64,000 nucleotides of DNA from Gerris lacustris (Eukaryota; Arthropoda; Insecta; Hemiptera; Gerridae): positions 16,841,394-16,905,393 of the forward strand of contig OX578280.1 in NCBI GenBank assembly GCA_951217055.1. Reading direction: 5' to 3'. Numbering within the stretch: the first letter of the stretch is position 1; the number at the start of each line of letters is the position of its first letter. Below are positions 46,220-57,442 of this stretch, one piece after another. The notes below the pieces were generated by a model. The model was not told the DNA's origin, searched no databases, and saw nothing but the letters and a program-made list of their open reading frames with translations. The position numbers and the translations under genes were made by a program.

Positions 46220-47190
46220 AAAATCAACTTCCATATAAATTTGAATTTCAATAAAAAATTAAGGCCATATGCCATATTAAGGCCATGATGCATAAAGATA
46301 ATTATTCTTATCACAAACAAAAATGTGTCCGATTACTAATGCATATTGATCCCTTGGACATATGGTCACGGATATAGATGTAGTAAAGATAGTAGTAAGT
46401 ATAAGTATAGTAAAGATAGAGAATTAAAATAACCAATAAAAATAATCGGGCCACAATTCAAAGTGGTTGTTTTGGTGAATTATTGCAAACAGCGGCAGTT
46501 GAGATTATACCCTAAAGACCAGAGATAGATCATTCAAGTATAACACTTTTTATTGTAGCAAGATACTACACAAAGAATATTGACTACTATAAGAAGCATG
46601 TTCAGTGGGTTATAAAAGCTTGCCAATAATATAAAGGTTTTATGTTTGATTGTCCTTTTTTCCTCTTTTCAACTAGGCTCTAATCTAATCCATGCCTTCC
46701 ACCTGTTAAACTAGTATCGAATTTATTACGTGAATGTATTCCAAAATAATGTCAGACACAACAGACGAACTGAAGGAAGAATCGGAGGAAAATGTAATAC
46801 ACTTAGTAACTTGTTGCATGAAACCAAATTAGACGAACAAACGTTTCAAGTACAAACAGTACTCCAAAGAAGGGCGAAACAAACTGCCCCTGAACAAACT
46901 TCTTTGAGTCGCAACCTGTTAGAGGGGATGGATAAGTAAGAAGGGGCTTCTTGTCTTTACCTTGGTATACACTGAGGGTTTTCCTTTCATCAGGTTTATG
47001 CTCAAAGTAACATTAATTATTATTTCCTATAGTTTAACATAGAATGTTAATTGATTATATTACAGTGGAAAATATATGATTAAAGAAAATTAGCAAAGGA
47101 AGGATGGAGCATCTGCTGATTGTCACTTCGACAAAGGATGTCCCTTACAACGCTCACATGACTTAAAATCGCGAATGATCCACCTTCATC
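46220..47190. other. no confident feature
   Basis: A plus-strand frame of 69 codons at 46730-46939 has no recognised motif. The segment at 46550-46625 could be read as a very decayed retroelement piece, but the evidence is too thin for a call. Confidence 0.35.
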
Positions 47191-47194
47191 TCAA

Positions 47195-47775
47195 AACTTG
47201 CTGTTTCTACAAAATCCCTTGCAGTTGCAGCACAACATACATCGGATAAACCTGAAAACTGATCTCAAACCGTCAAAAAGAACACTTGAGAGCAGTGACG
47301 AATAACGATCATAGATCAGTGATAGCTCAACATTCTGAAGAAACCGGTCATCTTATAAGTTTGAAGACATTAGTGTACTCGCACATGTCAACAGGTATTA
47401 GAGTAGGAGGGTAAGAGGGGCTATTGAGATTGAAAAACAATCAGAGAACTTCAACAAAGAGGGTTGTTTCACCCTTTCACGGATCTTGAAACCTCTGATC
47501 AGCAACTGTGCCAAGAAAAATGCAAGAGGTGGCAACATGGTCACTTTTCGACATCAAACATCACCTGCTCGACAAAGGATTAATCCTACTGGAACATAAC
47601 CCCCGACTGGAAAGGAACCCCTGGAAAATTCAGGTACAATCTACGTTCCAGAAAGCCAAGCATCAGGGGTGTTGCTTCCAGGACTTAAAACCCTTCATTT
47701 CACCGAAAAACCAAAACATTTATTACGAGACAACCCGAGAAAGCCTAACCACGAAGCTATGCCTAAATAAATGAC
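47195..47775 (+). pseudogene. Penelope-like retroelement relic (GIY-YIG endonuclease and 3' end)
   Basis: The frame beginning near 47200 reads CCFYKIPCSCSTTYIG, two stops within four codons, then SNRQKEHLRAVTNNDHRSVI and AQHSEETGHL. This is the GIY-YIG endonuclease of Penelope-like elements: the YKI..YIG pair, the Arg on the following helix and the KEH..H segment. Penelope elements join a reverse transcriptase to this nuclease; only the nuclease is seen here. After a frameshift, TLSRILKPLISNCAKKNARG continues toward the C-terminus. From about 47570 the DNA matches the pLTR-like sequence at 59560-59815 (GGAACCCCTGGAAAA, CCAGAAAGCCA, TTTCACCGAAAAACC, TTTATTACGAG). Dead by stops and frameshifts. 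Confidence 0.8.
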
Positions 47776-48870
47776 TAACCCCACTTTACACAAAATACAA
47801 TATCTTTAACAGAACTGCTTTCAATAAATTTTAGTAAGTGTATTGTGACTATTACCACCTAATACACAGCAATTTCAAATCGTTTTTCAAATTTAATGGC
47901 AGAACTAACTGAAGATTTAAATAAATAATAATGACTATACAACAACTTTTCTTTCCGTTAACAAGCTACTTTATTTATACTAGTTCCTTTTTAGCTCATG
48001 GTCTGATGAAGTCAGAAAACCTTCTTTCCTCGTGTAAGGGAAATGCAATATCAGTTTTTTTTCTAGAAGAATTATACATTGTTCATTTCGTAACAAGATG
48101 ATTTTTTTTGTGTTTTTCTACTTTTTTTATGTATTAAACTTCTGACTTTATACCGTACCTCATCCTCCTGTCCATCTGACAAGGAGAGGGGAGAAAGGAG
48201 GAGAGAGAAAAAAAATGGTAATTTCATTGAAGAAAATTGCAAAGTTAGTAGAAAGCAGTGGGGAAAACGAGATGCAAAGCCAATTTGTGTTAGCTTGGGG
48301 AACAGAGAGGAAAAAGTTTCCTTTCAACTCCCTCTTCCCCCGCCCCCTCTTCGTAGCCAACCCAAAAACCTGTAACTTCGGTTATTTAGAAAAATCAGTG
48401 GGGCGGCTACAATTCTGTAAGAGTGGGAGAGGAGGAGAAATGGAGGGCGACGCTAAAGTTTTTCTACACCGTTTTTTTTTTATTTTACTCCCAGAGTTCA
48501 GAGAGGGGTTTGAGATCAACTCAAAACATTTTTTTTTTTTCCAATCTCATTTTTTCTTCTCTTTTTTCCGACTCTCATTTGTAAAATCATACATGCTTCA
48601 AACCTGCTTTTAATAGCCGAAAAATACTTTTAACAAATTTACAGCTCGTTGTTATAAACTAACGAGAATTTAAAATGAGTCGACAGAAAATGAACTTTCT
48701 TAACAAATTAGTCGACATTAAATGAAAATTTGAAATGTACGATAGTTAACAGGAACTAGTTTGTCTAATAATATAATTGTCAGAAGCAAGAATGTCTTTG
48801 AAGTACATTAATATATGTATATCTATATTTTCTTCGAAATGTAATCAAACCAGATTTTCATTATTCTTCT
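47776..48870. other. no confident gene
   Basis: A 132-codon plus-strand frame (48215-48613) overlaps an opposite frame and contains low-complexity F and K runs. I see no family in it. A CTGATGA..GGGAAATGC stretch at 48003-48050 may be a decayed Penelope-type terminus. Confidence 0.35.
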
Positions 48871-49817
48871 AGAGGTCGACCAAGAAGTCATGGAAATGTG
48901 AGGAGTGCGCTAGTGTCGCCATGTACAGTCAGTTTTTATTAAAATAGACCACTGTCAAAAAATACAGTGTTGTTCTTGTGTTATTAATAATTTTATTTTT
49001 GATAACTTCTATATTTTTTGCAACAGTCAACACTGTTCCTGATAAGAAATCACAATAATATACGATAATATCTTTATATTATTATTTATTGATTATTCAT
49101 AATAATATTCTTTAAATCTAAATAAATTTTCTTCTTTCTTAATCGATTTTTTTCTTCCTCTTTATTTCTGAGTTTGATTTGTTACTTTTATTTCTGTTTA
49201 AAACTATTATTTCTGTTTTATTTGTTACTTTCCTTATTTCTGGATTTTAGTTCTTACTTTTTTGTGAATTATTATTTGTACTATTACCTCTCTCGGATTG
49301 TTTTTGGCAATTTTCCCTTTGGAAAATTAAATTTCCTGGTATTAATAAAAACATGGATAATAACACGAATTCAAAATTATAAAAATAATGAGATTCTAAG
49401 ATAAGTTTTCCTGGTTATTTTATTTATAAAAAATATAATGGGGAAAAGCAAACTAGAAATTCGCTAATATTATTTTGATTAATTTTCATGGAGAGCAATC
49501 ATTTTTATAATAACAAATAAATATTAGGTTTGTTCCAATTCCATTATTTGTAGTGTTCTTTGCATTTGCATCATCATGGTGAATGGTACAAAATCAAAAT
49601 TGTTGTGTGACAGTTGTGACTATAATTCGTATTGTATAAAAACAAACAAAACAGGAAACTTAACAGATTGGAAACCTTCTTGTTGTTGTTATTCGTGAGA
49701 TTTGACGTAACTGCGCATGTCATACAAACTAGAAATGGGTATTGTCTTAGCACCCGACTGTACTTGGTGTTACTCGGAAGTTCCGATTTCAAACGAATGA
49801 CTTCTTGGTCGACCTCT
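48871..49817 (-). mobile_element. 22-bp-TIR element family K, copy 2
   Basis: AGAGGTCGACCAAGAAGTCA at 48871 and its complement ending at 49817. The interior is the inverse of 35035-35765 with extra sequence of roughly 210-240 bp around 49150-49400, which may be a further insertion. No transposase. Confidence 0.85.
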
Positions 49818-50036
49818 AAGAGGGGGAAGGGGTATTTATTTTTATCTACCACCCCGTCTTGCTATCCAACGCCTTTCTAGTGAAAAATATTTTATAACTT
49901 GGACTCCCAGTTTTATTCCGGGTAGTGCTGAGCAGATAAGTAGGTGTTCTGCGTCCTGCTTACATTCTACAAAGAGGAAGTACATCATCATCATCATTGG
50001 GATCATTGGTTGCTATAACAAGTCAACCACCTATTT

Positions 50037-50490
50037 ACTTTCTCGTATACGAATTATATATAAAGAGAAAGTATTGGGATAGCGTTAAGATTCGATTTTG
50101 AGATTTTTATGGATTCACACGTTTTGAGGTCCCTTTGAATCCAAAAATATGGTTTTTGAAAAATGTCTGTCTTTAGTCTGTAGTTTGTGCAGGCTCGTGG
50201 AGATTAAACTACTGGGCCGATTTTGATTAAATTTGGTCTACGGGTTCAGACATATCATTCTCCGAAGCGGAATCGAGAAGTTATCTTTAACTCTAAATTT
50301 GAGGGCTCTTCCTCTTCAAAAATTCTGGAGAAACGTGAAAAAAAATTATTCCTCGACAAAGGTTCCGACAATTTTGATTAAAAAATTCAAAAATGTAGTC
50401 TATTTAAATGCGAATCTAAGTCGGTATGGTAAACCTAAGTCGGTTTCCCGGGAAAAATCTAGTTTTCGAGATATTGATAAAACATTATTT
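50037..50490 (+). repeat. dispersed repeat family A, copy 3, 3'-truncated
   Basis: It follows 10001-10612 from the ACTTTCTC..AGAGAAAGT start through GGGCCGATTTTGATTAAATT to CCCGGGAAAAATCTAGTT and stops before the B-box segment. Confidence 0.7.
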
Positions 50491-50739
50491 TGTTAAAAAT
50501 CGAAAAAAGTAAACAAACATCTTTTGAACACTTTTTAAATAAATTTTGAAACAAATCAATTAATTGAGATGCTGTAAAATTTAAATACAGTATTAGCTTT
50601 ATGAGAAATATTCTTTTTTTATCGGGCTTTAGAGATGATCATGAAAAGACGAAAACATTTGTTTTTTTGTTTTTTTTTTAAAAACCAATATAATCGGTGC
50701 AAATTTTTTTCGAACGCCTGGGCATCATCAGGCCTTTAT

Positions 50740-50850
50740 CTAAGAATAAGTGGTCATTTCAATCACCTTTTAGTCCCGGCGCTGAAGTCTATTTTTCTCT
50801 GTCTATCTCCCTTTATAAATAGTAATTATAATTTGATTTAAATTAAAATC
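50740..50850 (+). repeat. fragment of the SINE seen in the 19-kb palindrome
   Basis: CCCGGCGCTGAAG, TATTTTTCTCTGTCT and AATTTGATTTAAATTAAAA match the right arm of 18949-19143. Confidence 0.65.
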
Positions 50851-52009
50851 ACCTTTTTTATAAAACAACAAAGGGTGAGTAACATTCTATTACAGGCATT
50901 GAACTGTTACTTTGAGTAACTTTATTTATAAAAACTACAATTTTTACGCATAAATTAAAAAAAAATCTATGAAGAAGTAATGCGCATACACTTTCCTAAC
51001 GATCTAGGGATGTAAATTTTTACAAATAATAGAGTTAAGAATTTTATAACCGAGGTTAAAAGGTATAAAGTTATCCTATAATAGGATTATATGGGTGAAA
51101 CAAATTTTAACACAACGCTGATGAACGCTTTTACCGTCACCAAAGAAGTCAAGCAAAGTTACGCTATCAAGTTTTTAAGTCCGATTTATTATTCTTCAAG
51201 CTTCCTTCCTTGAAGGTGCAAGTGTATTCCTTTATTACGCACAAACCACGATGACCGCTTGCGGTTAAAATTCGCTTTCATCTTAATAAAGTTACTGTGA
51301 AGTTGCAGTGATTATGCAGTTATTTCTTGGTACCAAACATACATAGGCGAAGTTAAATTTTACCTGATTCTGTAATGACTTACGCTCAGCGTATGTAAAT
51401 ATTAACTATGTAACAAAACTCCAGACCAGAGCAACAAAAGTCGATTGAAACAGATGGGTTGCAAAAGGAGGATGTTGGTAATATCTTTAACATATGGGTT
51501 TAATGCCATGGCTAAAGTGGATTTTTTAATTTTAGTAGTATGTGCATACAATATATTTAGTTTTCAACCCCTTTTCCACATGCAGGCCTCTGAACATATG
51601 CTCTGTTAAACCCAGTAAAAGTATACTTGTAACATTTTAACGTTTTACTAAACCATTTCATAAAATATACGAGTTAGCCTACCTTAATGGGTTTTAGTCG
51701 AAACAGTTAAATAATCGTATTCACATACATACATATCGGTTTAGGTATTTAGTACAAACGTAATCGTAGGCCTTTCAAAGAGATTAAACTACAAAATATC
51801 ACATTTCACTTATATATTTAATTGTATGTATTAATTTAAAAGCTTTAAGCAAAACCTTGGTACTATTTATAAAACTGTATAGTAGGAAAATATTGTGTTT
51901 CAGAGCTTTATAAATAACATCAATAACATGAAAAAAAGAAGGAAAATAATCCCGGTCATAGAAAGAGCATTATTTGAGCTAAATGTTACAGACGTGGTAG
52001 ATTAACATT
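50851..52009. other. non-coding stretch with no recognised feature
   Basis: No gene, RNA or element ends recognised. Confidence 0.45.
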
Positions 52010-52560
52010 TTTTACTTTCTCATATAAAGAGAAAGTATTGTGATGAAAATTTTATTTTGGGGTTTTGATAAAATTTTACTTTTTGAGGTCCCCTGAGTAT
52101 ACAAAAGTGGTTTTTAAAATGTCTGTTTGTGCAGACGCTTGAATCCTAAACTACTGGCTCAATTTTGACTAAATTTGTCATATATGTTCAGAAAAATCAT
52201 ACGAAGAAATCGAAAAATGAATTTTAGCACCATATTTGGGGGCGCTACACCCCTGAAAAAAAAATCCTAAAAAAAACATGATCCGACGATTTTGATTAAA
52301 ATGTCGTCCTTTAAATACAAATCTAACAATAAGCCGTTTTCCCGGGATAAATCGAGTTCCAGAGAAAATTGTTTTAAACGCGGACGGAGAGAGGCTTGGT
52401 TCAATTCCCCGTCGAGGAGAAGTTATTTTTATGACGAATTTTGATGAAATGTTCAAAATAATTTAAATGTCCTTACAAAAAACTAATAAATGGAAAACAC
52501 TGGGCTAACAAATTATAAACTTCTGTGAACTATGTCTGAGTTTCCATCGTTCCGATTTTT
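52010..52560 (+). repeat. dispersed repeat family A, copy 4
   Basis: From the ACTTTCTCATATAAAGAGAA start to a TATGTCTGAGTTTCC end. It includes the decayed B-box segment GGTTCAATTCCCCG at about 52399. Confidence 0.7.
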
Positions 52561-52873
52561 TGTGTTTATTTCCAACTCAAACGAGCATAAATATACAAAT
52601 ATTCTTCTTATTATAATAATATATTCGGGCAACGTAAAAATCTCAGAAATTAATTATTTAAAGTCTGAAATCCGTTTTAGACAACAGGAAACATTTTTGC
52701 TTTCATGCCTTATCGATCTATTATATTTTTTGTGAACCTCTATATCTTTAAAACTATTAGTCCGATTTAGATGGTGGGTCATAATTAGGCAATTGTTAGT
52801 CACATATTAATTCCCACGTTCTGCACATGTTTATTTTCTCTTTCGCACACACCTTTGGGCACAAACTACTAAC
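52561..52873. repeat. short piece of family F in A+T-rich sequence
   Basis: GTCTGAAATCCGTTTTAGAC and CATTTTTGCTTTCATGCC near 52660-52710 resemble the family F interior. Nothing else is recognised. Confidence 0.4.
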
Positions 52874-54024
52874 TTTTTTAGGGTTTCGTTGGTAAAACCA
52901 AAAAAAGAAACCCTTATAGTTTCGTTCATGTGGCTGTTTGTCTGTCTGTCTGTCGCTCTGTACGGTTCCAATAACTTTTGAATAAAAAGAGATAGAAACG
53001 TGAAACTTTCCAATATTAAAGATCGTTTTGACGCGCACACAGGAATAATATAGCGAATTCAAAATTATCAGCTGTTCAAATCCAAAATGGCGGATAACTC
53101 ACGTCATGCGAAAAAAATATTTTTTTAAAATTTTAAGTGGGGTATCAAATGAAAGGTATTAAAGAGTAGATTACAAATATATATATCACTTAGGAAAAGT
53201 GTTCAATTTTCGGCGCCATTTTGTTAAAAAACATCGAAATTTTGCGTGTCCCCCCCCCCCCCTAAAATCGTATTTCCGCTCTTACTAAAAATATAGAAAA
53301 ATATGCAAAATGTGCGGTCTGATGGGCCAAAGAAAAAATAAGAATAGCAACTTGGTCGGATTAACTGGGAATCCAAGATGGCGGCTGATTGATGTCACGG
53401 GAAAAAAAATATTTTTTAAAAATTTTGGGTGGGGTATCAAATGAAAGGTATTAAAGAGTAGATTACAAATATATATATCACTTAGGGAAAGTGTTCAATT
53501 TTCGGCGCCATTTTGTTAAAAAACATCGAAATTTTTCGTGTCCCCCCCCCCCCTAAAATCGTATTTTTCGCTCTTACTAAAAATATAGAAAAATATGCAA
53601 AATGTGCGGTCTGATGGGCCAAAGAAAAAATAAGAATTGCAACTTGGTCGGATTAACTGTGAATCCAAGATGGCGGCTGATTGATGTCACAGGAAAAATT
53701 TTTTTTTTTTTTAAATTTTGAGTGAGGTATCAAATGAAAGGTATTGAAAGCGTTTAATTTTTCCCGCCATTTTGTCAAAAAACATCGAAATTTAGCTTGT
53801 CCCCCCACCCCCCCCCCCCCCCCCTAAAACTATATTTCCGCTCTTACTAAAAATATAGAAAAATATGCAAAATGTGCAGTCTGATGGGCCAAAAGAGTAG
53901 ATTACAAAAATATATAACACTTGTGGAAAGCGTTTAATTTTCTACGCCATTTTGTCAAAAACATCCAAATCCCCCCCCCCCGACTACTAATTTCATGTTT
54001 ACAACACCAACGAAACCCTTTTTA
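52874..54024 (+). mobile_element. TIR element family J with internal tandem array, copy 2
   Basis: The ends are TTAGGGTTTCGTTGGT on the left and ACCAACGAAACCC on the right (54006-54018). A TCTGTCTGTCTGTCGC stretch follows the left end. The interior has units with GGTATCAAATGAAAGGTATT at 53141, 53433 and 53726, a period of 292-293 bp, each with an ATATATATCACTT segment, a CGGCGCCATTTTG segment and a C-run. The array is the inverse of the one at 27782-28949, with a diverged sequence but the same period. Non-coding. Confidence 0.8.
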
Positions 54025-54545
54025 CGTAAGACTTCACGCACTACCAATTTATTTAATCAAAACCTCAAACAAGAAAAGAAACATCGCATCCAATGTGAAG
54101 AAATTTAGATAGTTTATCGAATGTAGCCCACAGATGGTCTAATATTAGTTTGAACCGTCTGCGCATACTGAAGAGCTTAAAAATGAGTGTGATCCTACTG
54201 GGAATCGAAACATATCCAAATCCTATGTGACCATTTATAGTATAATAGGACATAAGCAAGCTATGTGCCTACAAATTGGGAGGCTTTTGTTAATCTATAA
54301 TGCTAGTTTTGAGTTTTTTTTATACAACTCAGAGGTGTTATTCTGATATTATTTTAAAACTTTCAATTATGTAGTTAACAATTGAAACTATATATTTTTG
54401 TAATTCGTATTTCATCAGATAGATTTATTTAAATAATATATAAATTTGCACAAGAATATTTGAGGCAAGGCTGACTTTTAAAAAGATTTAAAAAAATTCT
54501 TTTGTCTTTGATTTTCTAAAGTAGTTTTCGAACCCTTTTTTTATC
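54025..54545. other. non-coding stretch with no recognised feature
   Basis: No gene or paired repeat recognised. Confidence 0.45.
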
Positions 54546-54661
54546 AATTCATTAAACAAAAACACTACAATATTTGTATGTTTTTTTGGGTGGTCTCTTC
54601 AGGGTTTTTTTTAAATTAGGTAATAATAATTTACACCATAAAAATCTTCTTTTCACCTTGC

Positions 54662-54694
54662 TATATTTCGCCCTTACACCTAGGGCTTCTTCAG
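54662..54694 (-). ncRNA. hammerhead-ribozyme-like core, left arm
   Basis: On the minus strand CTGAAGA (54694-54688) is followed by a stem-loop GCCCT..AGGGC, then GAAA (54669-54666) and TATAG. This fits the CUGANGA - stem II - GAAA order of a minimal type I hammerhead, with a cleavable UA after a two-pair stem III. It is the mirror copy of the core at 55106. Confidence 0.5.
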
Positions 54695-55105
54695 GCTCTA
54701 CAAATTAAAAAGCATTTTTTCAATCATTTAAACATATTTTTTACAGGAAATTTTTTCTTATTAATATTAATTTAAAAAACAATACAACATTAACTTTATA
54801 AATACCTCATTTTTTGTTCCATGATTTTACTAATATAAAATTTGTCAATTTGAATAAAATAGTCACTTTTAAAAACACATAAACATAACAATTAGAACGT
54901 AAACATAAGTCTTAAAAAAAATTAAATTTAAGTCACTCTATTTAAATTAAAAATAAAAATTGAATTCCCTCTGTTAGACATTCAGAGGGAGACTAAATAT
55001 AGAATATTATGAATTGTGTTTATATAATATTGTTTTGTTTGATAACAATTTTTCTAAAGATCATTGTTTAAATGATTAAAAAAAATGGTTTTTAATTTGT
55101 GGAGC

Positions 55106-55138
55106 CTGAAGAAGCCCTAGGTGTAAGGGCGAAATATA
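55106..55138 (+). ncRNA. hammerhead-ribozyme-like core, right arm
   Basis: CTGAAGA (55106-55112), stem-loop AGCCCTAGGTGTAAGGGC (55113-55130), GAAA (55131-55134) and TATA. Stem II has five perfect pairs. Stem III would be only A-U and U-A, the very short form seen in Penelope hammerheads, which are thought to act best as dimers. Stem I pairing looks weak (GC with GC, then a mismatch). Confidence 0.5.
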
Positions 55139-55253
55139 GCAAGGCGAAAAGAAGATTTTTATGGTGTAAATTATTATTACCTAATTTAAAAAAACCCTGA
55201 AGAGACCCAAAAAAAAACCATACAAATATTGTAGTGTTTTTGTTTAATGAATT

Positions 55254-55682
55254 CTTTTGTCGATTTCTTATTATGTAAATATACAAAATGGCTGAAATTA
55301 ACAACAAAATGATTTTAGTAAATAGATGAAAACTAATAAGCAGAAGGAGTAAGTTAAGCGAAATTCATGGAAACTAGAGATTTGAACTAGGTCAGACAAA
55401 TTATGAATGATTTTAAAGTCAACGAAACAGTCGGGAAACTTTGAAAATGTATGAATATTGGCTATTTTAATTCCAAAAAAAAGAACTGTTAAATCTAAAC
55501 TTAATTTTGTTTACGAGAGATGTTCAAAACTAAGCACTTAAAAGATTAGAATTGTTACAGCATTAACCCATATCGTAATCCTATAAATGCCAGTTCAACT
55601 AATGCACTAATACACAAGTAATTTAGTAGTTTAACAAATATACGATCTAGGGTGTGTTTCATGTAATTATTTTTTGTTTCCT
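55254..55682. other. non-coding stretch with no recognised feature
   Basis: No gene recognised. Confidence 0.4.
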
Positions 55683-55731
55683 CATTGAACCTTAGTGGTG
55701 CAATTGCCAATTGCATCACTAAGGTTCAATG
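55683..55731. repeat. near-perfect 49-bp palindrome
   Basis: CATTGAACCTTAGTGGTGCA and its complement meet at CAATTGCCAATTG, with one mismatch in 24 pairs. Confidence 0.85.
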
Positions 55732-56298
55732 TCCGGTTTGAGTCCTCATGTAGCGTTATCACGTTGAGACCATCGTACTCTACACGAGTAATCACATACG
55801 ATATGTTCGAGAAATGGTTAGATGTCGTGTCCGAATTGTTGAACAGTGTATGTGTATTAGAAGACATTGACAGAGCCTGAACAGTATTCACCCCTATATC
55901 CTCCCTGTGGGACTCCAGTTAACAAGATCCCAAAGGACAAGACACCTTCTGACCCCCCCAACATCACGACTTCCCTTTCCACGTGTCTCGCACGTGCAAC
56001 TCACGCATTTTTTTTTTCTAATAAATCTTTTTCATCCTTCATTGAGTTTTCTTCAAACTATCCTTTTGTCCACATAACATTATGTTACTCTAGAGAATCA
56101 ATGAAGTCCCTTCGTTAGAGTGCTTTCACAAGTTACGTGCGTTCATCGCTTCTATATAGAATAATAATGAACCAAAACCTTAATATATTCATTTAATTAA
56201 TTGTAATGTAAGATCATTTTAAAAAATAATTGAAACTCAAAAAATTATCCCTTCATGAATTTCGATTCAACTTTTGAAGTCTACATCAATCTGAAATT

Positions 56299-56475
56299 TT
56301 AGAAGTTATTTTTATGATAAATTTTGATTGAAATGTTCAGTAATAATTAAATGTACATACGAAAACACGAAAAATAATACGGAAAAATAACTATATTAAA
56401 GCGGAAATCATTGGGCTAAGTAATTATGAACTCTTAAAAGAGAAAGTTTGTATGAGTTGTCTCTGACCGATTAAT
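56299..56475 (+). repeat. 3' end of repeat family A
   Basis: AGAAGTTATTTTTATGATAA, TGAAATGTTCAGTAATAA, TTGGGCTAAGTAATTATGAA and GAGAAAGTTTGTATGAGTTG match the last third of 10001-10612. A CACGAAAAATAATACGGAAA segment is inserted. Confidence 0.7.
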
Positions 56476-57442
56476 ATTATATTTTTTTATTTCATTGATA
56501 ATTTTACGCTCACTTAATTTAAGTAAGTTTTAGTTTTTACTGCTTCATCTAATGGTTTCGGATTTATTTTAACTTATGTTAATTGTTCTATCTCTTTTTA
56601 ACCATAATTCACCTTAATTGGTTCATTTTATCAGTTTTGCTAACATTACCTGGTTTATCACCTACTATTTGTTCTTAGGCACGGATGATAGCCTAAAGGC
56701 TAAATACACCTTTGGCTTGTAAAAAAAATAATTAAATTTACGTGGAAAAAACAGTTTTATTATTCCTCCATATAATAAATTTGTACAAACATTAAAAACT
56801 ACAAAACTCCTAAAAGAAGAAACGTACAGACGTTTGCTCTTACTTTTATACTACGGTTTCGGCACTAATGATGCACTAAAATAAAATAATAATAAATAGC
56901 CAAACAGGCGGTGGATGGCTTAGGCTGGCCAAAGGGCTCATAGAACTATGTACATACATTATATGTAAATGGATGACGTGTCGGTTCATCAGCTGTATAA
57001 ACCGAATTATTGGCATCTGTAACGGAATGGACGCCATTGCACTTAAGTACCCATTTATGTAGCGACACCGTCCGGTCCTTTGCCGGAATGGGGAATGAAC
57101 TAAGGCAGAACTAAATTCTCTAATGCCTATTCTACGCTTTAGACATAACCACTAATATTAATACTAGACCTCTTTGCGTTCCGTCACAGCTGTATCTTCT
57201 GCAAAACGATCTCTTATTTAAATATCTAGGACAATGGCACAAAAATCTCGAATGAGAAGAACTAATTAGAACGAATAAGAATAACTAACCTGGATAGAAT
57301 TCTTAATCAGGACAATATAATCTATCATGATGGCTATTTTTACACCTTTCAGCAACGTATCGATGATAATAAATAATTAATAATAATACAAATTAAAGAA
57401 AGAAACACATAATAATTAGTACAAACATTAAACACTAGGCAT
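56476..57442. other. non-coding stretch with a G+C-richer block
   Basis: Between 56895 and 57115 the sequence is richer in G and C (GCGGTGGATGGCTTAGGCTG, CACCGTCCGGTCCTTTGCCG). It has a SINE-like look but no clear A or B box. Otherwise nothing was recognised. Confidence 0.35.

Larger units (their letters stand above)
54546..55253. mobile_element. inverted-arm retroelement terminus (Penelope-like) with 188-bp arms
   Basis: The arms 54546-54733 and 55066-55253 are inverted copies with few differences, separated by an A+T-rich core of about 330 bp. Each arm carries a hammerhead-like core. Inverted pLTRs with hammerhead motifs are a known feature of Penelope-like elements, so this is likely a pLTR pair that has lost its coding part (inference). 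Confidence 0.6.

Noticed and set aside
46545..46625. Possible retroelement integrase zinc-binding piece on the plus strand
   Set aside because: YYTKNIDYYKKHVQWVIKAC resembles the region only loosely, and no flanking integrase sequence could be found.
48215..48613. 132-codon plus-strand frame
   Set aside because: It overlaps an opposing frame, contains F and K runs from T and A tracts, and shows no family signature.
55695..55950. Possible LINE reverse transcriptase piece (GVPQGG) on the minus strand
   Set aside because: Only one short motif matches, and the sequence around it does not continue as RT in any frame. It overlaps a palindrome.
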